Shown: positions 28,310 to 36,520 of the stretch, piece by piece | Numbering within the stretch: the first letter of the stretch is position 1 | Layout: each line of letters begins with the position of its first letter | Assembly (NCBI GenBank): GCA_023255735.1 | Contig: JAGDVP010000025.1 | Location: forward strand, 1-64,000 | Length of the DNA stretch: 64,000 bases | Direction: 5' to 3' | Source of the DNA: Halothiobacillus sp. | GTDB lineage: Bacteria > Pseudomonadota > Gammaproteobacteria > Halothiobacillales > Halothiobacillaceae | Made by a program: the position numbers and the translations under genes | The notes under the pieces: generated by a model | What the model was told of the DNA's origin: nothing | What the model saw: the letters and a program-made list of their open reading frames with translations, nothing else | The model's database searches: none

Positions 28310-29644
28310 TTAACCTGCCAAAGATTCGACACGTAAGCGCACCACCGGTGCTTGTACGGTATCTAAGGTTTCAATCGCGGTGATGGCGGCGTTCATGCGG
28401 GCTTCTTGCAAGGGGTGGGTGAGCAACACGATGGGTAAATGCGCAGTTTCAATACTGGCTTCTTTTTGAATCATCGCTTCAATATTCACGCCGTGGTCGG
28501 CCAAAATGCGGGCGATATTCGCCAAGACACCCGGCTGATCGCGCACGGTTAACCGCAGGTAATAGCCAGTTTCAACCTCACTCATCGGCAAAATTGGCAA
28601 ATCGGTGATTTGATCGGGCAACACGGCCAGATGCGGCACGCGATGGGTGGGGTCGGCGGTGCGCGTGCGCACCACATCCACTAAATCGGCCACGATGGCC
28701 GAAGCCGTAGGTTCAGCACCTGCGCCCGCACCGTAATACAGCGTGGGTCCGACCGCATCCCCCCAAACCAGTACCGCGTTTTTAACGCCATCCACATTCG
28801 CCAATATGCGCCGCTCGGGGATTAACGTGGGGTGCACACGCAGCTCAACCCCATTCTCGAAGCGCCGCGCAATACCTAAATGCTTAATTTGATAGCCCAA
28901 TTCGCGCGCGTACCGCACATCTTCCGTTTGAAGCTGGCTGATGCCTTCGGTATAAACAGCATCAAACTTGAGCGGCATACCAAACGCAATGGCCGCCAAA
29001 ATGGTGAGCTTGTGTGCCGCATCAATACCTTCCACATCAAAGGTGGGATCCGCCTCGGCATAACCCAAAGCTTGCGCTTGCGCCAATACATCGGCAAAGC
29101 TGCGGCCTTCATCGCGCATGGCAGTGAGAATAAAATTGCTCGTGCCGTTAATAATGCCGGCCAACCATTCAATGCGGTTGCCCGCCAAGCCTTCACGAAT
29201 GGCTTTGATAATGGGGATACCGCCAGCCACGGCGGCCTCAAATGCCACCACGGTGCCATTATTTTGCGCCAAAGCAAAAAGCTCATTACCCTCATGGGCG
29301 ATGAGCGCTTTGTTGGCGGTAATCACCGGCTTACCGAGTGCCAGCGCCCGACGAATCAGGCTGCTGGCGGGCTGCATGCCGCCCATAACCTCAACAATGA
29401 CATCCACATCGGGGTTTTCGACAACGTCCATGGGGTTTGTGGTGAGCAGAATGCCATCAAGCGGGCAAATACGCACCGCATCCAAACGCCGCGCTGACGC
29501 ATGAATAACCTCAATCGACCGCCCCGCGCGCCGCGATAAATCGAGGACATTGCGTTTTAAGACATTAACCACGCCGCCGCCGACGGTACCCAGCCCCAGC
29601 AAACCAATTCGCACCGGGGGTAACTCATCTTTGATCGAACTCAT
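28310..29644 (-). CDS. hom: Homoserine dehydrogenase
   Basis: Reduces aspartate semialdehyde to homoserine for threonine and methionine. 444 residues: NAD(P)-binding [12 protein letters not shown], catalytic region [10 protein letters not shown] and [14 protein letters not shown], and a C-terminal ACT domain ([20 protein letters not shown]) for allosteric control. The start overlaps the alaC stop (ATGA). Gene order here is thrC-alaC-hom, with thrC first rather than last. Confidence 0.96.
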   Translation of the reverse strand: MSSIKDELPPVRIGLLGLGTVGGGVVNVLKRNVLDLSRRAGRSIEVIHASARRLDAVRICPLDGILLTTNPMDVVENPDVDVIVEVMGGMQPASSLIRRALALGKPVITANKALIAHEGNELFALAQNNGTVVAFEAAVAGGIPIIKAIREGLAGNRIEWLAGIINGTSNFILTAMRDEGRSFADVLAQAQALGYAEADPTFDVEGIDAAHKLTILAAIAFGMPLKFDAVYTEGISQLQTEDVRYARELGYQIKHLGIARRFENGVELRVHPTLIPERRILANVDGVKNAVLVWGDAVGPTLYYGAGAGAEPTASAIVADLVDVVRTRTADPTHRVPHLAVLPDQITDLPILPMSEVETGYYLRLTVRDQPGVLANIARILADHGVNIEAMIQKEASIETAHLPIVLLTHPLQEARMNAAITAIETLDTVQAPVVRLRVESLAG

Positions 29645-30867
29645 GCCTGTGCCGCTCCCCGTTTGCCGGCCATGTCTGCTTGGCGCAATTCTTCTTTGCG
29701 AAACATAGATTTGATGCCACGCAAGGCTTGCCGAGTACGATGCTCATTTTCAATGAGTGCAAAGCGCACATGATCATCGCCGTAGTCGCCAAAGCCCACG
29801 CCGGGCGATACCGCCACCTTCGCTTCTTCCATTAAATGCTTGGTGAATTCCAGCGATTTCATATGCGCAAAGAGCGGGGGGATTTTTGCCCAAACAAACA
29901 TGGTCGCTTTGGGAATCTCGACCATCCAGCCTGCGGAATGCAGCCCTTCACACAATACATCCCGCCGTTTTTGGTACATGTTGCTAATCTCTTGCACGCA
30001 AGATTGATCGCCTTCTAGCGCCAAAATTGCCGCAACTTGGATGGGCGTAAATGTGCCGTAATCAAAATACGATTTCATCCGCGCCAAGGCATTCACCAGC
30101 ACGGGGTTGCCCACCATAAACCCCACCCGCCAGCCGGGCATGTTGTAACTTTTAGAGAGCGTGAAAAATTCAACTGCAATATCTTTGGCACCGGGCACTT
30201 GCATAATTGAGGGGGCTTTATAACCATCAAAGGCAATATCGGCATAGGCTAAATCATGCACAACCCAAATACCGGCTTCTTTACAAATCGCGATTACTTT
30301 CTCAAAAAACGCTAAATCAACGCATTGCGCCGTTGGGTTGGCCGGAAAATTGATAATCAGCATTTTAGGTTTTGGCCAGGTTTCTTTGATGGCGCGCTCA
30401 AGCTCTTCAAAAAAATCTACATCAGGTGTGAGGCGCACATGCCGAATATCCGCATCGGCAATCACGCTGCCATAAGGGTGAATAGGGTACGCGGGGTTAG
30501 GCACCAGCACCGTATCGCCAGCCGACATGGTGGCCATAGCCAAATGCCCCAATCCTTCTTTGGAGCCGATGGTGACAATCGCTTCTTTTTCAGGATCGAT
30601 ATCCACGTCATAACGGTTTTTATACCAATGCGCGATGGCTAAGCGCAACCGAGGAATACCCTTAGATTGCGAATAACGATGCGTGTCACCTCGGCGCACG
30701 GCTTCAATCAGTTTTTCGACAATGTGCGGCGGGGTCGGTTGATCGGGATTCCCCATACTAAAGTCGATAATATCTTCGCCGGACGCTCGCGCCTTCGCCT
30801 TTAGTTCTCCAATAATATTAAATACATAGGGTGGCAAGCGGCTAATGCGGGCGAAATTGTCGTTCAC
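29641..30867 (-). CDS. alaC: Alanine-type aminotransferase (AlaC family)
   Basis: Class I PLP aminotransferase, 408 residues. Signatures: [40 protein letters not shown] and the PLP lysine in [15 protein letters not shown]. In gammaproteobacteria this family (glutamate-pyruvate transaminase) is commonly encoded next to hom and thrC, as here; its exact amino donor cannot be read from sequence. It overlaps hom by four bases and lies 69 bases after thrC. Confidence 0.9.
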   Translation of the reverse strand: MNDNFARISRLPPYVFNIIGELKAKARASGEDIIDFSMGNPDQPTPPHIVEKLIEAVRRGDTHRYSQSKGIPRLRLAIAHWYKNRYDVDIDPEKEAIVTIGSKEGLGHLAMATMSAGDTVLVPNPAYPIHPYGSVIADADIRHVRLTPDVDFFEELERAIKETWPKPKMLIINFPANPTAQCVDLAFFEKVIAICKEAGIWVVHDLAYADIAFDGYKAPSIMQVPGAKDIAVEFFTLSKSYNMPGWRVGFMVGNPVLVNALARMKSYFDYGTFTPIQVAAILALEGDQSCVQEISNMYQKRRDVLCEGLHSAGWMVEIPKATMFVWAKIPPLFAHMKSLEFTKHLMEEAKVAVSPGVGFGDYGDDHVRFALIENEHRTRQALRGIKSMFRKEELRQADMAGKRGAAQA

Positions 30868-30936
30868 GGTAATCCTGCGATAATCAATAAATAATAAAAC
30901 CGCGCCACAGCATGACGCGGACGTTCAAAATAAAGG

Positions 30937-32100
30937 CTACATAAAGCCTAAAATTGCACTGCGAACCGAATCTAAATTGGCATCAATGGTGAGCATGCGG
31001 GCTTTTTCTACTCCGGCTTGTTCGCCTTGACATTGGGCAATTGCGGTATCGGGGTCTTTTAGCCCATTGCCGGTTAAGGTGAGGACGACACTTGCGCCCT
31101 CCTCGATTTTACCGGCTTTTATATCGTTAATTAGGCCAGCGAGCGAGGCGGCTGAGGCCGGCTCGCAAAAAATGCCTTCATACATTGTGAGCATGCGTTG
31201 GGCGGCCAGAATTTCTGTATCAGTGATTTCGGCAAACCAGCCACCCGATTCGCTCATTACCTTCCATGCCCTAGCCCAACTTTGCGGGTGGCCAATGCGA
31301 ATGGCTGTGGCGATGGTTTCCGGATGATCGACCATACCGCCCCGAATAAATGGTGCAGAACCCGACGCTTGGTAGCCAATCATTTTCGGTCGATTGTGGC
31401 ACACAGACCCTTGCACAAACTGGCAATTCCCATCACAAAACGCGCAAGATTCTGTTAGGTTTTGACCTTGTACGGCTGAGTATTCGCAATAACCAATCCA
31501 ATGCGCGGTGATATTGCCGGCATTGCCCACGGGTAAACAGTGGTAATCGGGGGCTCGACCCAATTCTTCAACAATCTCAAAGGCGGCGGTTTTTTGGCCT
31601 TGCAAGCGGAAGGGATTAACCGAGTTTACGATGGTTACCGGTGCGTGCTCGGCCACTTCTTTAACCAGACGCATACCATCATCAAAATTGCCGCGAATTT
31701 GTAAGGTGGTGGCACCGTACATCATGGCTTGCGCGAGCTTGCCCATGGCAATTTTGCCATCGGGAATCAACACAAATGCGGTAATGCCCGCCCGCGCGGC
31801 GTACGCGGCAGCAGAGGCCGATGTGTTGCCGGTTGAGGCACAAATCACCGCTTTTGAACCCGCTTCAACCGCTTTGGTGACGGCCATCGTCATGCCACGA
31901 TCTTTAAACGAACCCGTGGGGTTTAGCCCTTCATATTTCACATAAATTTCAACAGCTTTACCCAAAATTCTCGGAATATTATTTAAGCGAATTAACGGGG
32001 TGTTACCCTCGCCTAAGCTGATAACCGGAGTGGTTGAAGTGACGGGCAGTCGATTACGGTAACGATCAATTAAACCGGTGTAGCGCTGTGCTTGCGACAT
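30937..32100 (-). CDS. thrC: Threonine synthase with a Cys-rich insertion
   Basis: PLP enzyme converting O-phosphohomoserine to threonine. 387 residues. The PLP lysine is Lys66 (GSFKDRGM); phosphate loop GNAGNITAHW; ASTGNTSASAAAYAARAG is also conserved. Relative to ordinary bacterial threonine synthases it carries an extra segment of about 25 residues (about 208-234) with cysteines at 219, 222, 226 and 234 (CAFCDGNC then SVC), resembling a small metal site. An inverted repeat and AT-rich DNA lie upstream. Function as threonine synthase is firm; the insert's role is unknown. Confidence 0.94.
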   Translation of the reverse strand: MSQAQRYTGLIDRYRNRLPVTSTTPVISLGEGNTPLIRLNNIPRILGKAVEIYVKYEGLNPTGSFKDRGMTMAVTKAVEAGSKAVICASTGNTSASAAAYAARAGITAFVLIPDGKIAMGKLAQAMMYGATTLQIRGNFDDGMRLVKEVAEHAPVTIVNSVNPFRLQGQKTAAFEIVEELGRAPDYHCLPVGNAGNITAHWIGYCEYSAVQGQNLTESCAFCDGNCQFVQGSVCHNRPKMIGYQASGSAPFIRGGMVDHPETIATAIRIGHPQSWARAWKVMSESGGWFAEITDTEILAAQRMLTMYEGIFCEPASAASLAGLINDIKAGKIEEGASVVLTLTGNGLKDPDTAIAQCQGEQAGVEKARMLTIDANLDSVRSAILGFM

Positions 32101-32239
32101 GGGGATTTAGGCTCTCACTTAGGTAGTAAAGAAAACGAACGCGGCGGGTAACAATGTGCCACACCAGCTTTGGCAAAAATAAACCCCGCATTTTACGCTG
32201 CATTACGTGCTTTTGCATAAGGCAATCAAAAAAACTTTT

Positions 32240-32259
32240 TGTGTTTAAGCTTAAACACA
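32240..32259. promoter_or_regulatory. 20-bp perfect palindrome between mtnP and thrC
   Basis: TGTGTTTAAG followed by CTTAAACACA is an uninterrupted perfect palindrome. It is AT-rich with no loop and no T-run, which fits a dimeric protein binding site better than a terminator. It lies 140 bases upstream of the thrC start and 60 bases past the mtnP stop. Confidence 0.55.
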
Positions 32260-32277
32260 TAATTTGCGTTTTTGCAG

Positions 32278-32300
32278 AGCCGCCACCGTTCACGGCGGCT
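32278..32300. repeat. GC-rich inverted repeat after mtnP
   Basis: AGCCGCC and GGCGGCT form a 7-bp perfect stem around a 9-base loop, 20 bases past the mtnP stop. There is no T-run on either side, so it may stabilise the mtnP mRNA end or work with Rho; it is not a classic intrinsic terminator. Confidence 0.4.
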
Positions 32301-32319
32301 GTTGATGTCTGCGGGCTTA

Positions 32320-33084
32320 TTAATGATCGGCGCAAATCGCGCAATCTCGGGTTTGTAAAATCTGCGTAAAAATTGCGCGCACATTGTTCATGGCATGCGC
32401 AATGGTGTGATTCATTTTTGAAAAATCCACTTCCCCGCCGCCATTTTTACCCGCTGCCCGATTAGCAACCACATTAAGGCTCGCATAGGCTATATCGCTT
32501 TCACGCGCCAGCACCGCCTCCGGCATGCCGGTCATGCCGACCACATCGCAACCATCGCGTTCAAACTTTAAAATCTCGGCAGCCGTTTCTAACCTTGGGC
32601 CTTGTGTGGCGCCATAGGTGCCGCCATCAATCAAGGGGATGGATAACGCGGCCGCCGAGCGCAAAAATGCCGCCCGCAAGGACTGCGCAAAGGGGTAACT
32701 AAAATCGATATGCGTGACGGATTCTAAATCCCCCTCAAAAAAGGTGGAAGGCCGCCCCCAGGTGTAATCGATAATTTGATTGGGCACGCACAAAGTGCCG
32801 GGCTGCATGGCCGGGGTAATGCCGCCGACCGAGGATACGGCCAAAATGCGGGTAATGCCCATTTCTCTAAGCGCCCAAATATTGGCGCGGTAGTTAATTT
32901 CATGCGGCGCAATGCGGTGGTTATAGCCATGGCGCGGTAAAAACACCACATCACAGCCCGACATTCGGCCAATACTCAAAGGACCTGAAGGCTCACCAAA
33001 AGGGGTTGAAACCACTTGGTGTCGAACCGATTCCAAGCCTTCAAGCTGACTTAGCCCCGTGCCGCCAATAATAGCAAAGTGCAT
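32320..33084 (-). CDS. S-methyl-5'-thioinosine phosphorylase
   Basis: PNP/MTAP-family phosphorylase, 254 residues from ATG 33084. The phosphate and purine motifs IIGGTGLSQLEG, NYRANIWALREMGI and TQGPRLETAAEI are present, as is DVVGMTGMPEAVLA. Gammaproteobacterial members beside hpt and nagZ, as in Pseudomonas, act on S-methylthioinosine (made from methylthioadenosine) and feed hypoxanthine to Hpt, so the neighbouring hypoxanthine phosphoribosyltransferase fits. A 24-residue in-frame upstream extension is discarded because it overlaps the intergenic region and lacks homology-like features. Confidence 0.86.
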   Translation of the reverse strand: MHFAIIGGTGLSQLEGLESVRHQVVSTPFGEPSGPLSIGRMSGCDVVFLPRHGYNHRIAPHEINYRANIWALREMGITRILAVSSVGGITPAMQPGTLCVPNQIIDYTWGRPSTFFEGDLESVTHIDFSYPFAQSLRAAFLRSAAALSIPLIDGGTYGATQGPRLETAAEILKFERDGCDVVGMTGMPEAVLARESDIAYASLNVVANRAAGKNGGGEVDFSKMNHTIAHAMNNVRAIFTQILQTRDCAICADH

Positions 33085-33133
33085 GATGTACCTCGTTTTA
33101 TAGCAAAAGTTAAACGTTAACCCAGCCTGCGGC

Positions 33134-33754
33134 TTAACCGGATTCAGGCAAGGCATAAATCCCAGTTAAGTTTCTAAAATAGCCGTGGTAATCCAAGCCT
33201 TCGCCAAAGATAAAGCGATTGGGTACATCGATGCCGATAAAATCAGCATGAACGCCCTTCATTTTATTATCGTGCATTTTATTGGTGGCAACAGCTATCC
33301 ACACTTTGGCCGCCCCCACTTGATAACACCAATCGCGCACGGCGTTGAGGGTTACGCCTTCATCTAGAATATCATCAACAATTAACACATCGCGCCCATT
33401 GAGTGCCCGCTCGGGGCGCACCAACCAGTTAAGCTCGCCGCCCGTTGTGGCGCCTTGGTAGCGCGTGGCGTGCACGTAATCCACTTCCAGCGGAAACATT
33501 AAGCGCGGCAAAATTTGCCCAGCCACAATCAGCCCACCGTTCATCACCACCAACACAATCGGTAAACGATGGCGCAGCGCTTGGGTAATTTCTATTGCCA
33601 ATCGATCATAAACCGTTTGCATGGTTTGCGCAGACACCACGCATTCACAGGTGCTAAGCAAGGATTCAAGCTCGGCGGCTTGCGCGTGCAGGGCTCGGGC
33701 TGTTGCATCGGGATTTGGGGTATTAGCGCCCTCTTCGGCGTGTGGTTCAATCAC
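33134..33754 (-). CDS. Hypoxanthine-guanine phosphoribosyltransferase
   Basis: Purine salvage enzyme, 206 residues. The PRPP-binding motif is VLIVDDILDEGVTLNA, and the flanking VMNGGLIVAGQILPRL and VDYVHATRY are typical of the Pseudomonas-type HPRT. GTG start at 33754 with AGGAG six bases before it; the gap to the nagZ stop is three bases. It likely converts the hypoxanthine released by the adjacent thioinosine phosphorylase to IMP. Confidence 0.9.
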   Translation of the reverse strand: MIEPHAEEGANTPNPDATARALHAQAAELESLLSTCECVVSAQTMQTVYDRLAIEITQALRHRLPIVLVVMNGGLIVAGQILPRLMFPLEVDYVHATRYQGATTGGELNWLVRPERALNGRDVLIVDDILDEGVTLNAVRDWCYQVGAAKVWIAVATNKMHDNKMKGVHADFIGIDVPNRFIFGEGLDYHGYFRNLTGIYALPESG

Positions 33755-33757
33755 GGC

Positions 33758-34831
33758 TTACTCCTCGTTTAAAAACCAGCCGGCATTAGTACCGGCGCGA
33801 TCATCCTTTAAGCGCTCAGCCCATAACTTCGCCTCAATAGTGCGCGGATCATGCATAAAACGATTGGGTGATGGCACAAAGCCATGGCCGATTAAATGCG
33901 TTAGCCGCACCTCGCGCAGCGGATCGGGATTAAATTTTCGGTGCGCTAACACCTCATCTGCCCACTCAGGATGGTTACAAATTAAGGCCATATCGCAGCC
34001 CGCAGATAAGGCCGCATCCACCCGCGCGGTTATGTCGCCCACCGTTGATGCCGCCGTCATAGTTAAATCATCGGTAAACAGCGCGCCCTGATAATTCCAG
34101 CGTTGCCGCAGCAACGTGTTTACCCAAACGTTTGAAAACCCGGCGGGCTTATCATCAATTTGCGGGTACACCACGTGCGCCAGCATTAGAGCGGGAATGT
34201 AGCGCTCAATTAAGGCCAGAAATGGCCGCAAATCTTCGCGCTCAATGGTGGCTAAGCTGCGCGGATCGACTGGATGGGCGATGTGGGAATCTTCAGCGAT
34301 GGAGCCATGCCCCGGGAAGTGCTTGCCAACCGCCGCCATACCCGCGTCTTTCATGCCGAGTGTCCATGCGATACTGAGCGCAATGATCGCGGCGGGATCG
34401 CGCGCAAAAGCCCGATCGCCGATCACGCCACTCACACCCCGCTGCAAATCAAGCACGGGCGCAAAGCTTAAATCGACGCCCGCCATGCGCAGCTGGGTGG
34501 CCATAAGCCAGCCCAAACTTTTGGCGGCTAAAAGCCCCGCTTGCCGATCCTTTTGAAACAGCTCGCCCAAACGCCCCATCGGTGGCAAATGCACAAAACC
34601 ATCGGTCCTGAAGCGCTGCACCCGCCCGCCTTCTTGATCTACGGCAATCAGCAGATGGGGGTGACGCAAGGCACGAATAGCCTGCGTTAACTCGGTTAAT
34701 TGGGCGGTGGATTCAAAATTGCGGGCAAATAAAATCACCCCACCCACGGCGGGATTTTGCAAACGCACCGACTCGGCCGGCGTCAAGCTCAAACCGGCCA
34801 CATCGACCATCAAGGGTCCCAATGCCGTCAT
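33758..34831 (-). CDS. nagZ: Beta-N-acetylglucosaminidase NagZ
   Basis: Cytosolic GH3 enzyme that removes GlcNAc from anhydro-muropeptides during peptidoglycan recycling. 357 residues from ATG 34831 (MTALGPLMVDVAG). Signatures: GVILFARNFES, AVDQEGGRVQRF, and KHFPGHGSIAEDSH containing the catalytic His loop of NagZ. An upstream in-frame ATG at 34867 would add 12 residues. First gene of the nagZ-hpt-mtnP unit. Confidence 0.95.
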   Translation of the reverse strand: MTALGPLMVDVAGLSLTPAESVRLQNPAVGGVILFARNFESTAQLTELTQAIRALRHPHLLIAVDQEGGRVQRFRTDGFVHLPPMGRLGELFQKDRQAGLLAAKSLGWLMATQLRMAGVDLSFAPVLDLQRGVSGVIGDRAFARDPAAIIALSIAWTLGMKDAGMAAVGKHFPGHGSIAEDSHIAHPVDPRSLATIEREDLRPFLALIERYIPALMLAHVVYPQIDDKPAGFSNVWVNTLLRQRWNYQGALFTDDLTMTAASTVGDITARVDAALSAGCDMALICNHPEWADEVLAHRKFNPDPLREVRLTHLIGHGFVPSPNRFMHDPRTIEAKLWAERLKDDRAGTNAGWFLNEE

Positions 34832-34900
34832 GTCGGCTCCTTTGAACAAAATGGATAAAAAATACACCCATTTTCAATGCGATGCGCCCGGCGCCAGCAT

Positions 34901-34927
34901 AAAAAAAGGCACCCCAAATCGGGTGCC
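34901..34927 (-). terminator. Intrinsic terminator (minus strand) with no known upstream gene
   Basis: On the minus strand GGCACCC, a 6-base loop and GGGTGCC are followed by seven T residues, a textbook terminator. It lies only 70 bases upstream of the nagZ start. The only candidate transcript ending here is the 36-codon ORF at 34946-35056 or a small RNA. Confidence 0.85.
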
Positions 34928-34945
34928 CAACAATAACAGGAGGAG

Positions 34946-35056
34946 TCAAACGCTGCCACGCGGGATTTCATCAAAACGAGGGACAGGGAAGGAACCCTTT
35001 TTTAATGATCTCTGCTTGGCATTTATATAGATAGCGACATTCATGCCAATGTTCAT
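34946..35056 (-). CDS. Candidate 36-residue ORF or small RNA gene
   Basis: ATG at 35056 to TGA at 34946, 36 codons, ending 19 bases before the strong terminator at 34901-34927. The peptide is basic and proline-containing (ends SFPVPRFDEIPRGSV) with no membrane helix or signal. The Shine-Dalgarno site is weak (GAG within GAGTG). The DNA from 35060 to 35115 upstream is strongly AT-rich, suitable for a promoter. The unit could equally be a small non-coding RNA. I do not recognise the peptide. Confidence 0.35.
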   Translation of the reverse strand: MNIGMNVAIYINAKQRSLKKGSFPVPRFDEIPRGSV

Positions 35057-35175
35057 TCGCACTCAATCAATTAAAAATTATTCAATAGAATCATAATAAT
35101 AAAAATTAAAACGCCTTTTTAAACGGGGGCACCAGCGGGCAGCGACTGCATGACGATGGGGCAATCTTCTCGCTT

Positions 35176-35200
35176 AAAGCACCCTTTTAGGGCGCTTTTT
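35176..35200 (-). terminator. Probable terminator of the dienelactone hydrolase gene
   Basis: On the minus strand AAAGCGCCC, a TAAAA loop and GGGTGCTTT pair with one G-U, 37 bases past the stop. Only three T residues follow, so it is a moderate terminator. The 405-base gap between this hydrolase and nagZ also holds the small ORF and the second terminator. Confidence 0.5.
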
Positions 35201-35236
35201 ATCGCCGTGCGGTGAGATTCAATCGCCGCGCCTAAC

Positions 35237-35977
35237 TTAGGTGCCCAAGACGGACTTCAAAAAAACCTGCATTTGCTGCCATGAATCATCCGCTGCATCG
35301 GCATCAAACTGCAACGGTAAATTAAATCGCTCACCCTTCTCGGTGGCGGCAGGATTGGTGAACGCATGCTTGGCGTGCGCGTAGGTAACCACCTCAATAT
35401 CTGTTTTTGCAGCTCGCATTTGCGCTACGGTGGCCTCGACTTGCAGAGTGGGCACAAACGGATCAGCCCCGCCGGTAAATAATCGCACCGGGGTTTTAAT
35501 CGGAGGATGGGCAATCGGTGCGATGCCACTAACCCCGGCATGAAACCCCACCATCGCCGCTAAATCAACCCCTTGGCGAACCATGCTTAACGCAACCGAG
35601 CCGCCAAAGCAGTAACCAATCACGGCGATTTTATTCGGATCAACCTCGGGCTGCTGTTTAATGGCGCGCAGGGCTGCCATAAACCGGTTGGTCATCAGCG
35701 GCAGATTCTCGCTAATTGCACTGGATAATCGGGATGCCTCGGCGGGATTATCCGCTTGGGCGTGGTTACCAAACATATCTACCGCAAATCCCACATAGCC
35801 CAATTTGGCTAAAGCACGTGCTCGATCATCGCTAAACGCATTGCGCCCCCACCATTCATGCATCACCAGCACCGCTGGCCTGCGCCCGGCTTGGGCGGTG
35901 TTAAGCGCCATTTCACCTTGCATGGTGATGCCATCTAAAGTGTAGGGAATCGATTTGGTTTGAATTGTGCCGGTCAT
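35237..35977 (-). CDS. Dienelactone hydrolase family alpha/beta hydrolase
   Basis: 246 residues from ATG 35977 (GGAG 10 bases upstream). The alpha/beta-hydrolase nucleophile elbow reads GYCFGGSVAL with Cys as nucleophile, the DLH hallmark; the His is in YAHAKHAFTNP and an Asp in GGADPFVPT. No signal peptide, so cytosolic. Substrate unknown: many DLH-family proteins outside aromatic degradation clusters are general esterases, and no chlorocatechol genes are nearby. Confidence 0.88.
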   Translation of the reverse strand: MTGTIQTKSIPYTLDGITMQGEMALNTAQAGRRPAVLVMHEWWGRNAFSDDRARALAKLGYVGFAVDMFGNHAQADNPAEASRLSSAISENLPLMTNRFMAALRAIKQQPEVDPNKIAVIGYCFGGSVALSMVRQGVDLAAMVGFHAGVSGIAPIAHPPIKTPVRLFTGGADPFVPTLQVEATVAQMRAAKTDIEVVTYAHAKHAFTNPAATEKGERFNLPLQFDADAADDSWQQMQVFLKSVLGT

Positions 35978-36133
35978 CAAGAGCAATCTCCTTTATTCAT
36001 TGTCGCCATAAAATTAAGCGGTTTATAATTAGCACACGAATCAATAATTCGCTAAGCTAAGTTAACTTAAACCCGCTTAAATTTGGCTCTTTGAAAAAAA
36101 TTCAGTCCTTCGCAGCAAAAGATTGCAAGATTT

Positions 36134-36349
36134 TTATAATTCCTGACGGGGTGCTAATTGAGTAAGCTCTTGCTCCACCACCGCAAGCGCCCCGCGCATG
36201 CCTTCGATAATTTCATGGTCGGCCGCTTTTTGATCGACATCGGGAATATCCCAATCGAAAATCGCGCGATATTTTTCAACTAAATGCCGCACATCACTTA
36301 ATAACTGCTTGCGGTGGTGATCCATTTCAATCGGTTCTATGGAGCTCAT
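36134..36349 (-). CDS. Hypothetical protein (71 aa)
   Basis: 71 residues, helical and charged, starting MSSIEPIEMDHHRKQLL and containing acidic FDWDIPDVDQKAADHE. GAGGT precedes the ATG at a good distance, codon use matches neighbours, and both flanks are intergenic, so it is probably a real cytosolic gene. No domain recognised. Confidence 0.6.
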   Translation of the reverse strand: MSSIEPIEMDHHRKQLLSDVRHLVEKYRAIFDWDIPDVDQKAADHEIIEGMRGALAVVEQELTQLAPRQEL

Positions 36350-36520
36350 GGGGTTTACCTCTCATCAAAAAAGATGGTTTGAATTAAATAACAGGGCATT
36401 AGGGCGAGCGTGCCGATCGTTGTTGAAGGGCTGACGCGGGCGATGTTGCATCCGTTTTAGGCGAAAATGCGCTCATCATAGGTGCGCTTGCGCTCAATCA
36501 AGGGAGCACAACGCACTTTT

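Noticed and set aside
35122-35250. Open out-of-frame stretch overlapping the end of the dienelactone hydrolase
   Set aside because: The minus-strand frame reads about 45 residues to a TAA but has no usable start codon, and the hydrolase ends naturally at a family-like position; no frameshift evidence.
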